From Candidatus Endonucleibacter bathymodioli (lineage in GTDB: Bacteria > Pseudomonadota > Gammaproteobacteria > Pseudomonadales > Endozoicomonadaceae), in NCBI GenBank assembly GCA_030674915.1, contig JASXSV010000018.1, positions 1 through 64,000 on the forward strand: DNA of 64,000 nt. Direction: 5' to 3'. Positions 39,030-48,871 of this stretch are shown in pieces. Made by a program: the position numbers and the translations under genes. A model generated the notes under the pieces. The model worked only from the letters and a program-made list of their open reading frames with translations, made no database searches and was not told the origin of the DNA. Every line of letters begins with the position of its first letter. Positions within the stretch are counted from its first letter, which is position 1.

Positions 39030-40108
39030 ATTGTCCTTATCATGTCCATATTTATTGGCATGGTATGCTCAGTATGGGCATATAATAATGGGGTGCAAAG
39101 GGGGCTCGTCGAAAATCATGTTGTGATTAGATTATAACGATTAAAGCATGGAAATATTCACATAGCGAGACTGATATGAAGGATATTTTGTGTTTATAAG
39201 TACATGTCTATTTTCTCCATCCATAGTGACTAAGGTGCTAGTAAAGCTTCAATCTGACGAGCATAAGTTGTATAGGTGGCCAATAAATATGGTGAGTTAA
39301 AGAACCATAATTATTAGATCCAGTTGACTATGGTGAATTTGGTAGTAGTGCAGTGCAAGTTTATGTTATTTCAGTTTCTTTTATAAGCTCCAGTTACGTA
39401 CCAATCTGGGTATAGCATATATTATATACCCAAGTGGATTCAAAGTGCAGGTTCAAAATTTCAAAATCCTTTACTTGCCTGTTTGCCTGTTTGCCTTTGC
39501 GCTAGCGCTCTGGTATTCTCCGACCATTTTAGTATTTTGAAAAATGGTATTTTGCACTTATACAGTTACCTTTAATGGTGTGTTCTGGTCAAGAAAACCG
39601 GACATATTAATTTGCTAAGTTCACGTACTGAACGGGCAATAAATAATTATTGTATATAGTGGAGAAGGTATAGAGTGTAAAATTTAATGTACGTTCTACA
39701 TAATTCGTAGTATATTCACAGGTTGGTTGGCTAATTTTGAATATCAAATTATGTTTTAAGCTACCGAAGTAGAGTTCGACTAAGGCATATCCCAGTCATA
39801 GTCAACATCTACCATTGACTAGTATATGTTATAAGCTCTCTAGCAGCTCAGGATAGAGCATCTCGTGTATTGAGACTCTCTATCGCTGTAAAGCGCTAGG
39901 CTTTCAGATGGCTGTGGAAGGTTGTAAACCATCATCGATGGCTGATAAAGCTGGTTGTTATGCACTTAATATGTTGAGCAGTTAATGATGCGGCGCTAGG
40001 TGCATACAGCCCTTAGAGGTTTTTAAATACGTTATATCACCAGCCTAAATTTGATCTTGCTCTATAGGGTTAAAGTTTTAATACAATAAATTAGCTGCAA
40101 TAGTATGT
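39030..40108. other. gap of about 1 kb without genes
   Basis: No supported coding region. Contains the inverted-repeat element listed at 39,426-39,560. The rest shows nothing recognisable. Confidence 0.5.
39426..39560. repeat. inverted-repeat element (MITE-like)
   Basis: Left arm AAGTGCAGGTTCAAAATTTC faces right arm ATTTTGAAAAATGG...TTTTGCACTT, about 25 bp imperfect. Between the arms lie three short repeats (TTTGCCTG) and a GC-rich palindrome GCGCTAGCGC. A half-site (CCAAAGTGCA) occurs near 35,475. Confidence 0.6.
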
Positions 40109-40860
40109 TTACGCTTCGTCATCACCTTGTAATCTATGCATTTTGCTGAATATATTTATGTGATCAATAAAGGACATGTAGGCTATATCTCCTTGTGCTT
40201 TAGCGTCTGGATGAATTTTAAAGTTACCAGCAAAATATGGTGACACAGTGGCGGCACTAAAAGTGAGATTCTTCATCTGAAAAATAAGTTCTTGGTATTT
40301 CCCATCGGGATTATTAGTTGGGAGGAGCATATCATCCTGACGTGTACCCTCCTGATATTCATCCCATAGACCTTCATTCATCTGGTTGTCAACAGGACTA
40401 TATTTTGGGGGTTGTGTGACAGTAACCTTGGTTTTAGGCTGCCTAAGAGATGTTAAAACTGCTGCAATATCATATTGTGTTTGCCCACTTGCACAACCAA
40501 ATAAAGGTCTTAAAATAGCCGGAGGAACTTTTGAAAAAGTGTTCTTGCAATTTGATTAAAAGTGCCATTGCCTCCAACAGAAACAATAGTAGTCATATTA
40601 TCGTTGTTTAATTTTATGTGCTCGTCATCCATGAGGCTACCAAGAAGTTTGCAATCATTTGTAATTCGATGAGAGGTTTCTTCTAGCCATTTTCTTTTGA
40701 CTGAGAGGGCTAATGTTTTTCCACATGTATCACCTCCAGATGTTGGGTTAACAATGAAAATTATCTCGTCGTCAGCGTATAAGTTAGCGGCATAAAGAAT
40801 GATGAGGAATAAGCTTAGAGGTTTACATATAGAAAGCTTAAGTTGTATATTGTATAGCAT
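40109..40860 (-). pseudogene. secreted diacylglycerol-kinase-like protein, frameshifted
   Basis: Start ATG at 40,860 with AAGGAG nine bases before. A signal peptide (CKPLSLFLIILYAANLYA) is followed by IIFIVNPTSGGDTCGK and VSVGGNGTFNQIAR, the two glycine-rich motifs of the diacylglycerol/sphingosine kinase catalytic domain (NPxSG, GGDGT). The Asp of GGDGT is Asn here. At about 40,525-40,540, in a run of Ts and As, the frame changes; the other frame continues KVPPAILRPLFGCASGQTQY to the stop at 40,109, giving about 250 residues in total. A signal peptide on such a kinase is unusual, since the bacterial enzymes are cytosolic or membrane-bound. The frameshift and D-to-N change argue it is dead, unless the frameshift is a sequencing error. 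Confidence 0.65.
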
Positions 40861-41224
40861 AAAATACAACTCCTTTTGGAGGTTTATTTTAAGGGATACA
40901 TTATGGAAGGTCCATAAAAATATATCCAAGATAATATAGAAAATAAAATATCAGTCTTAAGTTTATTTGTTGATTTATTAAGTAATTGATTGCAAAAGCA
41001 TGTTTCGTGTTTAAAAACACATAATGAAACCAATAGCTTAGCCTTGATGATGCGAAAGTGCTGTTGTAATGGTCTGGATGGAGAAGTTGCTATCCTCAAT
41101 CTAAGGATCAAGCATAGATCGTCCTGTCTATCCTCTGATGATTTTGTTTAGGCCATATTGCTTGGAATGTAGTATAGATTGTCCTATGTGCAGTTGGCAT
41201 AGTTGTGATATTGAGTCTCATTGG
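40861..41224. other. spacer, no gene seen
   Basis: Nothing recognisable apart from the ribosome site of the kinase-like gene at the left edge. A pair of similar phrases (GATCGTCCTGTCTATCCTC and GATTGTCCTATGTGC) lies near 41,115 and 41,178. Confidence 0.4.
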
Positions 41225-41890
41225 TTACAGTTTAAAGTACTCTGCTAATAATTCGTATGGGGTCATATTATTGATTATGAGGTTCCACAGTATTATAAAA
41301 ATTCACAAACTTAGCAAGGGTAATTCGGCGATCCTGCCTCGAATCAAAGATATGTTTGGTATGCCACATATCGATTAATGATTTAATCACACACGCGACC
41401 TTGCCATTTGTTTGCGGTGGTTTAACTCGCGTGAATTTCTGCCCCCCATGCCGTGAGTTTTACTCACATCCACAAAATTATGAGCCGGTATGCCTTTATA
41501 TTCCGTACCATTGTCACAATAATTGCATTCAATAGTGTAGGTACATGCCTCCAGAACCTGTCTCAACAACGCTGCTGCAGATGTTTGGGGTTTATCAGAC
41601 AGGATGCCTACATGCAGCTAGCGCGAAAAGTCGTCTCTGGCAATACTCTCGTCCTGTCTTTGGGCTCACCCTTGAGCAAGGGCAAACGTTTGGTGTCGTA
41701 ATGCATTATCTTGCCGGGGTGATTTTTGTTGTAGCGCTTTGCTTCTGCTTTTTTCTTTTGTTCAATTGAGGCTTCTACTTTTGGCAGGAGTTTTATGTCA
41801 AATGTTGCGGCCAGCAAGCATCTTTTGGTTGGCTTTCGTGGCGTAAACTCTTGCTTTAGTACGATTGGGTTTTTATCGGGGAGGAGTGTT
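41225..41890 (-). pseudogene. IS481-family transposase, broken
   Basis: Pieces in order on the minus strand: NHPGKIMHYDTKRLPLLKGE; LRQVLEACTYTIECNYCDNG followed by TEYKG; VIKSLIDMWHTKHIFDSRQD, RRITLAKFVNFYNTVEPHNQ; and NMTPYELLAEYFKL before the stop at 41,225. This matches an IS481 transposase with frame changes between the pieces. Confidence 0.8.
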
Positions 41891-42042
41891 AGTTATTGTG
41901 GAAATATAGGTTCCATGTGGTCACCTAGTTTGCTGTTTGAGAGCTACATCCTACGAGTAGCTGGCTCTCAAATTAATTAGATGTGTGTCGGTTATTGTGG
42001 AGCTCTAGGTAAGAGTTGGCTATAATACGCACGATAAATATA

Positions 42043-44658
42043 TTAAGAAAGTGTGGATAAATTTTTGAGTTTGCTCTGAATATGATCCAAGATCTCTGCA
42101 TCTGTGACATTCTTTGCAACACCGCCGCCGATAGCATAAGGAGCCTTTGTATTATTTGTTGTATCCTGGTTTTGCCAGCCTAGTACATGCCAGCCATTGT
42201 CTATCAACTCTGTCTTGATATAATTCAAGCCAATATCCACCTGATCTGGTGTGCTGCTTACAATTCCAGTAGAGTTTGTGGCCATTGTTGAAATAGGAGC
42301 AATGCGAAATTTGTTTTGCAAATCTTTATAGTCGGCTGTGTGTAATAACGTTTCTATTTGACTCATCACTTTAGCTTGGTTCTTACCGCTGGTACCAGTT
42401 TTCCAGTTACCTGCATTGTAAGTACTAATGATGTTCTCAGTTTGGTCATGATTTGCGGAGTAAGTAATAGCCACGCCAGTAAGGTTATGGTTGGCGGAGA
42501 TTAATTTTTTGGCTGTTTCTAATATATCTATGGCCTGTTCCTTTATGCTTATATTGGAATTCAGTAGGTAAGGCTTTAATGATCCTACTAGGTGATTATG
42601 TTTTAATGCAGGTTCACTTATGCTTGCAGTGCTGTTTATTTTCGTGTCATCATCCAATATTTCGGTATTTTTTTCTCTTATTTCCCCAGAAGGTGTGTTA
42701 GTAATATCTTGGTTGTTATTTGTCTGTGTTATTTTCACATCTGATCCGTGTGTTTTATTTTCTAAATCGGTTGCACCTATCTTTCCATGTTGCTTGAATG
42801 TAAATTTCCCAATTGTTATTTCTTCTCTATTATGGAAGTTAGCTTCATGTTTTTTTAATGCATTATTTATGGAAGAAGGTGAATTAGCAGTTATTTTTGC
42901 TATTTCTAGTGCTTTTTTGGCCAGACGTTCTGATGCCACTTGGATTGCTTTTGTGATTGTAGTTTCTTTCTTTAGGTGTAAATCCTTTTCTATTATCGTG
43001 TGTTTCTCTTTTGATAATGTTGTTTTTGCATTTTCCAATATATTTTTTTGTTCTTGGTTACTTTTTTTCATAAATTCAGTGCCAGGAGGTGATATTTGTA
43101 TTCTTTTCCCTTTAATAGATACAAATATCACAAGATCAGATGATGTGCTTTTTCCAGCTATTATATCTTTTAAAATAGTAGAGGCGGAAGAAATCAATTC
43201 AAGTTTTACTTTTGCTTCAATTAGCATTTTTGCTTCTATCATGCTGTCTTTATGAGTATTGCTAGAATTTCCCGTGATAATATTATCTTCTGAAGAATTT
43301 GTCGTAGGCTTATCAGCTGTAAAGCTAGAGCGTGTAGAAATACGTTCTGTACCTTGATGCGGTAATGGACCATGTGGTTGTGGAGAGGGAGAGGGTTGAT
43401 AGGCAGAATGGATGTTGTTGGTGTTAGGGGAAGGTGTAGCTGGAGGAGCTGAAGAAGGGCGGTTATGTGAAATAATGCTAGATTTATGCTGATTAGGTAG
43501 TGAGTTTGAGGGATGTGTTATCATGTGTGCATTGCTGGTTTTTTTATTTTCCGTTATTTTTTCCTGATTAGTAGTCATGCTATCTGTTTTTTTATCTACA
43601 CCTTTTTCAAATTTACTGCGTAGATCATTAAACGACATGCTTCTGTCGTTTATTATAGGTCTATGTTTACTGTGATTAGTTAGTTTTTCTGTATCCTTAT
43701 TCGTAGTAATTAGCTCTGGAGATGGAGTGAGTTTAGATGATGAGCTTGAATTATGTGTTTCTGTGTATGTATTGTTGGGGGTGTTATTTGTCTTTCTTTG
43801 TCCTTTATTAATAGTAGTCGTGCTATCTGTTTTTTTATCGATACCTTGTTCAAATTTCAAGATTAAATCTTTAACATTTTGAGTGCTATCGTTTGGAATT
43901 TCTATATTTTTTCTGTGACTAGCTTCTCTGTCTGTATCCAGATTCGTAGCAGTTGGCGTTGGAGAGGTAGTAAGTTTAGATGATGAACTTTGGGAATGTG
44001 TTTTTTCGTATGTATTGCTGTGGTTGTTATTTTTATTAATAGTTTCTGCCTGTTCACCTGTGCTTGCTTTAAATGTATGTCTTGTTCTTTCCCCATTATT
44101 AGTAGTACTATCTGTTTTTTTATTGATACCTTGTTCGAATTTCGAGATTAAATCTTTAACCTTTTGAGTGCTACCGTTTGGAATGTCTATATTTTTTATG
44201 TGACTATCTTGTCTGTCTGTATCCTGATTCGTAGCAGTTGGCTTTGGAGAGGAAGTAAGTTTAGATGATGTGTGTGGGTGAGATGTTATTTCACATGCCT
44301 TACTGGAGTTGTTGTTTTTATTGACATTTTCTTCCTGCTCACCTATTTTTGTTTTAATTTCATTTCCCGTTATTTTACTCTGATTCGTAGCAGTTGTGCT
44401 ATCTGTTTGTTTACCTGAATATTTTGTAAACCTTTCGAGTGCAGTATGATACGATATTTCCCTAATGTCTGGCATATCTATAATTTTTTTGTTATTAGTT
44501 TCTTTGTCTGTATTGTTAGATTTTAAACCCTCAGTTGGTTGTGCAGTAGTTGTAGTAACATTCTTATTTTTAAACTGTCCAGCATTATCTTGATTGATCT
44601 GGTTGGCAGTAATAAGATGGGTGGAAGTGATATTTGTTGTATTCTTAGGACCGTGCAT
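42043..44658 (-). CDS. large repetitive Thr/Asn/Ser-rich protein, possible effector (871 aa)
   Basis: Intact 871-residue frame with no family I recognise and no signal peptide. It is polar and probably disordered to about residue 450. Three clear copies of a motif, VKDLISKFEQGINKKTDSTT-like, lie at 166-185, 262-281 and 343-360, with a weaker one at 73-88 (ALERFTKYSGKQTDS). Each sits in a roughly 95-residue repeat that also holds SSKLTSSPxPTATNxDTDR. A Pro-rich stretch follows at 396-436 (SSAPPATPSPN, YQPSPSPQPHGPLP). A more ordered helical region (about 475-610) and a C-terminal domain (about 690-871; GWHVLGWQNQD, AIGGGVAKNVTDAEI) end it. ATG with AGGT eleven bases upstream. The layout (tandem amphipathic motifs plus Pro-rich region) is typical of secreted host-acting proteins; that role is inference. 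Confidence 0.7.
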   Translation of the reverse strand: MHGPKNTTNITSTHLITANQINQDNAGQFKNKNVTTTTAQPTEGLKSNNTDKETNNKKIIDMPDIREISYHTALERFTKYSGKQTDSTTATNQSKITGNEIKTKIGEQEENVNKNNNSSKACEITSHPHTSSKLTSSPKPTATNQDTDRQDSHIKNIDIPNGSTQKVKDLISKFEQGINKKTDSTTNNGERTRHTFKASTGEQAETINKNNNHSNTYEKTHSQSSSSKLTTSPTPTATNLDTDREASHRKNIEIPNDSTQNVKDLILKFEQGIDKKTDSTTTINKGQRKTNNTPNNTYTETHNSSSSSKLTPSPELITTNKDTEKLTNHSKHRPIINDRSMSFNDLRSKFEKGVDKKTDSMTTNQEKITENKKTSNAHMITHPSNSLPNQHKSSIISHNRPSSAPPATPSPNTNNIHSAYQPSPSPQPHGPLPHQGTERISTRSSFTADKPTTNSSEDNIITGNSSNTHKDSMIEAKMLIEAKVKLELISSASTILKDIIAGKSTSSDLVIFVSIKGKRIQISPPGTEFMKKSNQEQKNILENAKTTLSKEKHTIIEKDLHLKKETTITKAIQVASERLAKKALEIAKITANSPSSINNALKKHEANFHNREEITIGKFTFKQHGKIGATDLENKTHGSDVKITQTNNNQDITNTPSGEIREKNTEILDDDTKINSTASISEPALKHNHLVGSLKPYLLNSNISIKEQAIDILETAKKLISANHNLTGVAITYSANHDQTENIISTYNAGNWKTGTSGKNQAKVMSQIETLLHTADYKDLQNKFRIAPISTMATNSTGIVSSTPDQVDIGLNYIKTELIDNGWHVLGWQNQDTTNNTKAPYAIGGGVAKNVTDAEILDHIQSKLKNLSTLS

Positions 44659-44910
44659 ATCAGCATTACCTGTTGTTATTTTTGTAAATAAAAAATGCTT
44701 CTTTATTAAGCATAGACATGAATTGTTATAAAATAAATAAAATACTTTATGGCGTTAAAAACTAAAGAAGGTTTGGTGACACTAAAAATTAAAGCGTCAG
44801 AAACATGACTCTTATGATTACTAAAAGCTATAAAAATTTAACTGCACTGTGTTGTGGTTTAAAGATTTGTATTTTTCGTTTTCGCTTGCTATTGGCTAGG
44901 TTTGGGTGGA
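44659..44910. other. spacer upstream of the 871-residue protein gene
   Basis: AT-rich, no gene. Must hold that gene's promoter. No strong box stands out. Confidence 0.4.
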
Positions 44911-45184
44911 TTAACCCACCAAGCGCCCTCTTAGCATGTAAAGATTGGCCAGTCCTAGCAAGGTGAATACTTGAGTTGCATTTTTCACTAAGCCTTTGTG
45001 GCTGGCTTTCTTATATCCTAACTGACATTTTATCATTCTAAAGAAATGCTCATTCTGGCACGAATCTGTGAGTTTTTACAGTTTTGTTTCTTTTGTTATT
45101 AACTCATCTTTTTCTTTGGTTTACATTTGTCATCGACCTTCCATCTCATGCCAAGGCTGCGTGCTCCTCGTTTGTAAGTGTCAC
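44911..45184 (-). pseudogene. IS5-family transposase C-terminal remnant
   Basis: The minus strand reads SDTYKRGARSLGMRWKVDDK and CKPKKKMS, two stops, then KNSQIRARMS, and after a frame change the C-terminal VKNATQVFTLLGLANLYMLR. It is cut at a CTAG site by the IS5 element that follows. Confidence 0.75.
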
Positions 45185-45187
45185 TAG

Positions 45188-46360
45188 GGAATCTCTGATT
45201 GAATCTCCAAAACCTAGTACAATAGCATTGCTATGGAAAACCGGTTATCCAAAATGAAACAACAAAGTTTTGCGTCGCTCAGCTACGCAGCCAAAAATCG
45301 CAAAACGCAAAACGCGAAAATAGTTATTTCTTGAGAAAATGGAATCTTGTGTTCCTTGGGCAGCCTTTGAAGCAATCATTAAACCACGTTACCCGAAATG
45401 TGGACGTATTGGATGGCGCAGTCGATCGGCCTGACCACCATGCTGCGTATCTATCTCATGCAGCAATGGTTTCAACTATCCGATCCGATGATGGAAGACG
45501 CGCTGTATGAAATTGAATCAATGAGAAGATTTGCCAAATTGGAGCTGTGCGAAGATCGGTTACCTGATGAAGCAACTATCCTGAAATTTCGTCACCTATT
45601 GGAGCGTAATCAATTGACTGACAAGTTATTTGCTGCGGTCAGTGAGCACTTGAAACTACACGGCCTTGCACTTTCAAAAGGCACCATGGTAGATGCCACA
45701 TTAATAAGCGCTTCGTCCTCGACCAAAAACGCCGAAGGCAAACGTGATCCTGAAATGCACCAGACACGTAAAGGAAATCAGTGGTACTTTGGCATGAAGA
45801 TCCATGTCGGTGCGGATGTGAATAGTGGTACTGCTCATACAGTAACGGTTACCTCAGCCAATAAAGCGGATATTGGCGAACTGCCTGCTTTGTTGAGAAA
45901 GGAAGACGAAGTAATCTTTGGCGATGCGGGCTACACCAGCGACACATATAAGCGAGGCGCTCGATGCTTAGAATTACACTGGAAAGTCAATGACAAGCGC
46001 AAACCAAGAAAAGGCAACCTAAGTAGCAGTCAGCGCAAACGTAATCGCCAGCAATCAAAAATACGAGCCAGGGTAGAGCACCTGTTCCGAATCCTCAAGT
46101 GTCAGTTTGGTTACCGTAAAGTTCGTTACCGTGGTTTGGAAAAAACAGGGTGCACGTTATGAGCCTGATGGCGATGGCCAATTTATACCTGCAACGTAAT
46201 GCGATAACGGCATAATTTCGCTATAAATCCGCCTCGAGGGCGGATAAATGGGCAAAAGCGACAAAATGAATCGAAAATTACGATGAAATAAGCGCGAAAG
46301 TCAGAGAATTTTATCGCAAATCTGACAATCGACTTGCAAACCACTTCAATCAGAGATTCC
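45188..46360 (+). mobile_element. IS5-family element with perfect ends
   Basis: GGAATCTCTGATTGAA at 45,188-45,203 and its exact inverse TTCAATCAGAGATTCC at 46,345-46,360. CTAG flanks both ends (45,184-45,187; 46,361-46,364), the expected target duplication. 1,173 bp. Its transposase is broken. It landed in an older IS5 copy. Confidence 0.9.
45254..46215 (+). pseudogene. IS5-family transposase, frameshifted
   Basis: N-terminus MKQQSFASLSYAAKNRKT, then a frame change to MESCVPWAAFEAIIKPRYPK, then another to the long frame (MLRIYLMQQWFQLSDP). Catalytic residues are present: Asp in MVDATLISASSSTKN, Asp in FGDAGYTSDTYKRGA, Glu in RARVEHLFRILKCQFGYRKV. A last frame change near 46,145 precedes MSLMAMANLYLQRNAITA. 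Three lesions, so inactive unless supplied in trans. The base composition is less AT-rich than the surroundings. Confidence 0.85.
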
Positions 46361-46364
46361 CTAG

Positions 46365-46470
46365 CAACTAACGACTGTCAGCATACGTGATATACCTTTT
46401 CCTGATAAAACCTCAATCGTATTAGGGTGGTTCAGACTTTTCGTGGCAGTATAGAGGTGAAGGTGGATAA
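46365..46470 (-). pseudogene. IS30-type transposase C-terminal remnant
   Basis: The minus strand reads ATKSLNHPNTIEVLSGKG, a damaged relative of the RPRKALNYFSPIEFLSGK tail at 3,104-3,200. Confidence 0.4.
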
Positions 46471-46607
46471 TTACATTATTGGTGTATAGATGGTATGATG
46501 TATTTATTATGGGCTAATAACAATTAAATAGTATGACTCATCGTCGTGCAAATAACATATTATGAATTTTGTGAGGTGCATATGTTTATGGAGTTTGGAG
46601 AAGAATA

Positions 46608-47321
46608 ATGGCAAGTACACTAGGTTATATTGCGGATTGGGTTGCTTTATTGAGCCTGTTATTTTGTTGGATTGGCTATACTGTTTATTCCAAGAGAAAG
46701 AGCTTGACAACACCATGTTTGGCTAATGTGTTGGCATTGTACCGACAAGAGTGGATGTTAGTTTTTTTACAACGTGATAATAAAATTAGTGATGTCAGTT
46801 TACTTACTAGCCTTCGAAGCGGAGTGAGTTTTTTTGCGTCAACAAGTATGCTGGTGATTGCAGGATTGGTTGCGGGCATCGCTTCATCAGAGCAAGCTAT
46901 TGGCGTGTTGTCAGCAATCCCTTTTGTAGTAACAACGACTCGGGAGATGTGGGAAATAAAGCTATTGGTTATGGTGGTTATTTTTATTTATTCGTTTTTA
47001 GAGTTTACTTGGAGCCATCGACTTTATAACTTTACTTGTGTGGTTTTGGGTAGCGCACCCATGAAAGAAGACATTGAAAAAAGCCAAGTAGATAGGCAGG
47101 TTTTTGTTATAAAAGCTAAGGAGCTTATGACCGAGGCAGCATATCATTTCAATTTAGGATTGAGGTCTTATTATTTTGCAATGGCAACCATGGCGTGGTT
47201 TATTAGTCCTTGGTTATTGGTTCTGACATCAATGATGGTGGTGGGCGTTTTGTATCGTCGGGAGTTTCACTCAAAAGTGCTAAAGATTCTTATGCTAAAT
47301 GCGCAGAGTGTCAATATTTAG
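46608..47321 (+). CDS. DUF599-family membrane protein
   Basis: 237 residues. Matches the DUF599 pattern: first helix WVALLSLLFCWIGYTVYS, the conserved middle RQEWMLVFLQRDNKISDVSL, LRSGVSFFASTSMLVIAGLV, and IKLLVMVVIFIYSFLEFTWS followed by HRLYNFTCVVLGSAP. Four membrane helices. Start with GGAGAAG six bases upstream. The molecular role of the family is unknown. It stands alone between IS elements. Confidence 0.88.
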   Translation: MASTLGYIADWVALLSLLFCWIGYTVYSKRKSLTTPCLANVLALYRQEWMLVFLQRDNKISDVSLLTSLRSGVSFFASTSMLVIAGLVAGIASSEQAIGVLSAIPFVVTTTREMWEIKLLVMVVIFIYSFLEFTWSHRLYNFTCVVLGSAPMKEDIEKSQVDRQVFVIKAKELMTEAAYHFNLGLRSYYFAMATMAWFISPWLLVLTSMMVVGVLYRREFHSKVLKILMLNAQSVNI

Positions 47322-47353
47322 TGAAATATGAAGAGTAGCTAAGTATATGCTTC

Positions 47354-48435
47354 CGCGGATTTTAGTCATAAGTGCCCCTTAAAATTTATGCAGCTAACGC
47401 CATTTCACTATAAATCTCATCAGGTGTTTTAAAGTCTAACAGTTTTCTTGGTCTTTGGTTTAGTCGGTTTTGTATATCTAAAATTTCTTTGTCAGTGACA
47501 TTATCCAAAGATTGGCTTTTGGGCAAATATTGTCTTATCAAACCATTATGATTTTCATTCAAACCTCGTTCCCACGAGGAGTAAGGGTGAGCAAAATAGG
47601 TATCTACGTTAAGCTTTTTCTTGATTTTTTCATGAAAGGCGAACTCCTTTCCGTTATCAAATGTGATCGTGAGTAAGTCTGATTGGTAAGGCTTGAGCAT
47701 CGTTATAATTGCTTTCGTCACCACGTCAGCGTGCTTTGAAGGAACACGTTTTACCAAATTTAATTTACTCACTCTTTCCGTTAATGTAACCAGTACACCC
47801 TTGTGTCTTTTGCCAATTACAGTGTCTGCTTCCCAATCGCCTAAACGTATTTTTTGATCCACAATTCCAGGTCGATCATCAATGCTAACACGGTTTCGGA
47901 TCTGGCCTCGTGCATCGGGCTTTCTTGTTCTTTGCTTATACTTCTTGTGCCGAAGATGTTGATACAAGCAACCACCCCCAGCTTTGTCCTCTCGAATAAA
48001 CTGGTAAATCGTAGAGGGACATACAGAAGGTTGATTATCTCGTTTAAGGCGTCCTTGTATTTGCTCAGGGCTCCACTGCTTACTTAGTCTGTCAGTAATT
48101 TTATCTTTCAGTTCAGCTACCATCTTGGTCGCTTTTGGTTTCTGTTGATGACGTTCCTGCGCAAAATTATGTGCTTGCTTCGGGCGATAACCTCTAGCCC
48201 CTGTATTTCTAGCCAACTCTCTTTTAACGGTACTCAAATCACGCCTTAAGTCTTGGGCGATAATTTCATTTGAAACTCCTGCTTTTTTCTCTGACCAAAT
48301 CTGGTATCTTTCTTCTTGAGTCAGGTGGGTATAACGCTTATTCATAAGTGGTCTCACATTGGTTTTTGGTCGAACCGTGAGTGTACCCTCTGGCTCAACT
48401 TTTTCAATATGGCGCACTTATGACTGAAATCCGCG
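47354..48435 (-). mobile_element. complete IS30-family element
   Basis: 1,082 bp. Ends CGCGGATTTTAGTCATAAG (47,354) and, inverted, CGCGGATTTCAGTCATAAG (48,435), about 24 of 28 bases alike. A 3-bp duplication TTC flanks both sides (47,351-47,353 and 48,436-48,438). The transposase is intact, so this is the one insertion sequence here that looks able to move. Confidence 0.9.
47386..48345 (-). CDS. IS30-family transposase
   Basis: 319 residues from the ATG at 48,345. N-terminal helix-turn-helix (YTHLTQEERYQIWSEKKAGV, NEIIAQDLRRDLSTVKRELA), then the DDE domain: RLGDWEADTVIGKRHKGVLV with the first Asp, LLTITFDNGKEFAFHEKI with the second, and ERGLNENHNGLIRQYLPK with the Glu. C-terminal RPRKLLDFKTPDEIY. 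The open frame extends to 48,417, adding 24 residues that run into the terminal repeat; the internal start with the family N-terminus is preferred. Confidence 0.93.
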   Translation of the reverse strand: MNKRYTHLTQEERYQIWSEKKAGVSNEIIAQDLRRDLSTVKRELARNTGARGYRPKQAHNFAQERHQQKPKATKMVAELKDKITDRLSKQWSPEQIQGRLKRDNQPSVCPSTIYQFIREDKAGGGCLYQHLRHKKYKQRTRKPDARGQIRNRVSIDDRPGIVDQKIRLGDWEADTVIGKRHKGVLVTLTERVSKLNLVKRVPSKHADVVTKAIITMLKPYQSDLLTITFDNGKEFAFHEKIKKKLNVDTYFAHPYSSWERGLNENHNGLIRQYLPKSQSLDNVTDKEILDIQNRLNQRPRKLLDFKTPDEIYSEMALAA

Positions 48436-48871
48436 TTCTTTTAAGTCTCGGAACTTAGCAGTAATTTCAGATTTTAAAGTACACTTGGTATAATATAGAG
48501 GAATACTGGTTGTGTGAAATTATTCGTGTTCTTCTGGGTATTGTCAGGTTTGTTATGATAGCCGTATCAAATCTGAGCATTTTATTCCAAACTTTATGTA
48601 ATGAATACTTAGCGACCTCATCATAACACTCTAATATTTGACGCGTATTGTCTCTTATTAAAGTGCCAGGTTTATTAAATGAGAGCAGCCATGACGTCAA
48701 TAATGTCCTGCTGCGGCGATTCATCCCAAAGGTAATGAAAATTGTAGGTTTGTAGCAAAATGAAATTGATTAGGCTCAATTTCTAATCAACTTAAGGCCG
48801 CGAAAAGGTTTAAGATACTTTAGTCAGATGTACTTTGCATCTTATAGTAAGGTGTCACTTATGCTGGTAGT
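48436..48871. other. spacer with an IS30-type tail remnant
   Basis: About 48,785-48,850 on the plus strand reads FLINLRPRKGLRYFSQMYF, another IS30-type C-terminal remnant. The 85-residue minus frame at 48,467-48,724 (LLSFNKPGTLIRDNTRQ) is unassigned and has no clear ribosome site. Confidence 0.45.

Noticed and set aside
42620..43255. A 211-codon hydrophobic frame on the plus strand.
   Set aside because: It is the complement of the 871-residue gene. Lys/Asn-rich coding read backwards gives Phe/Ile-rich frames.
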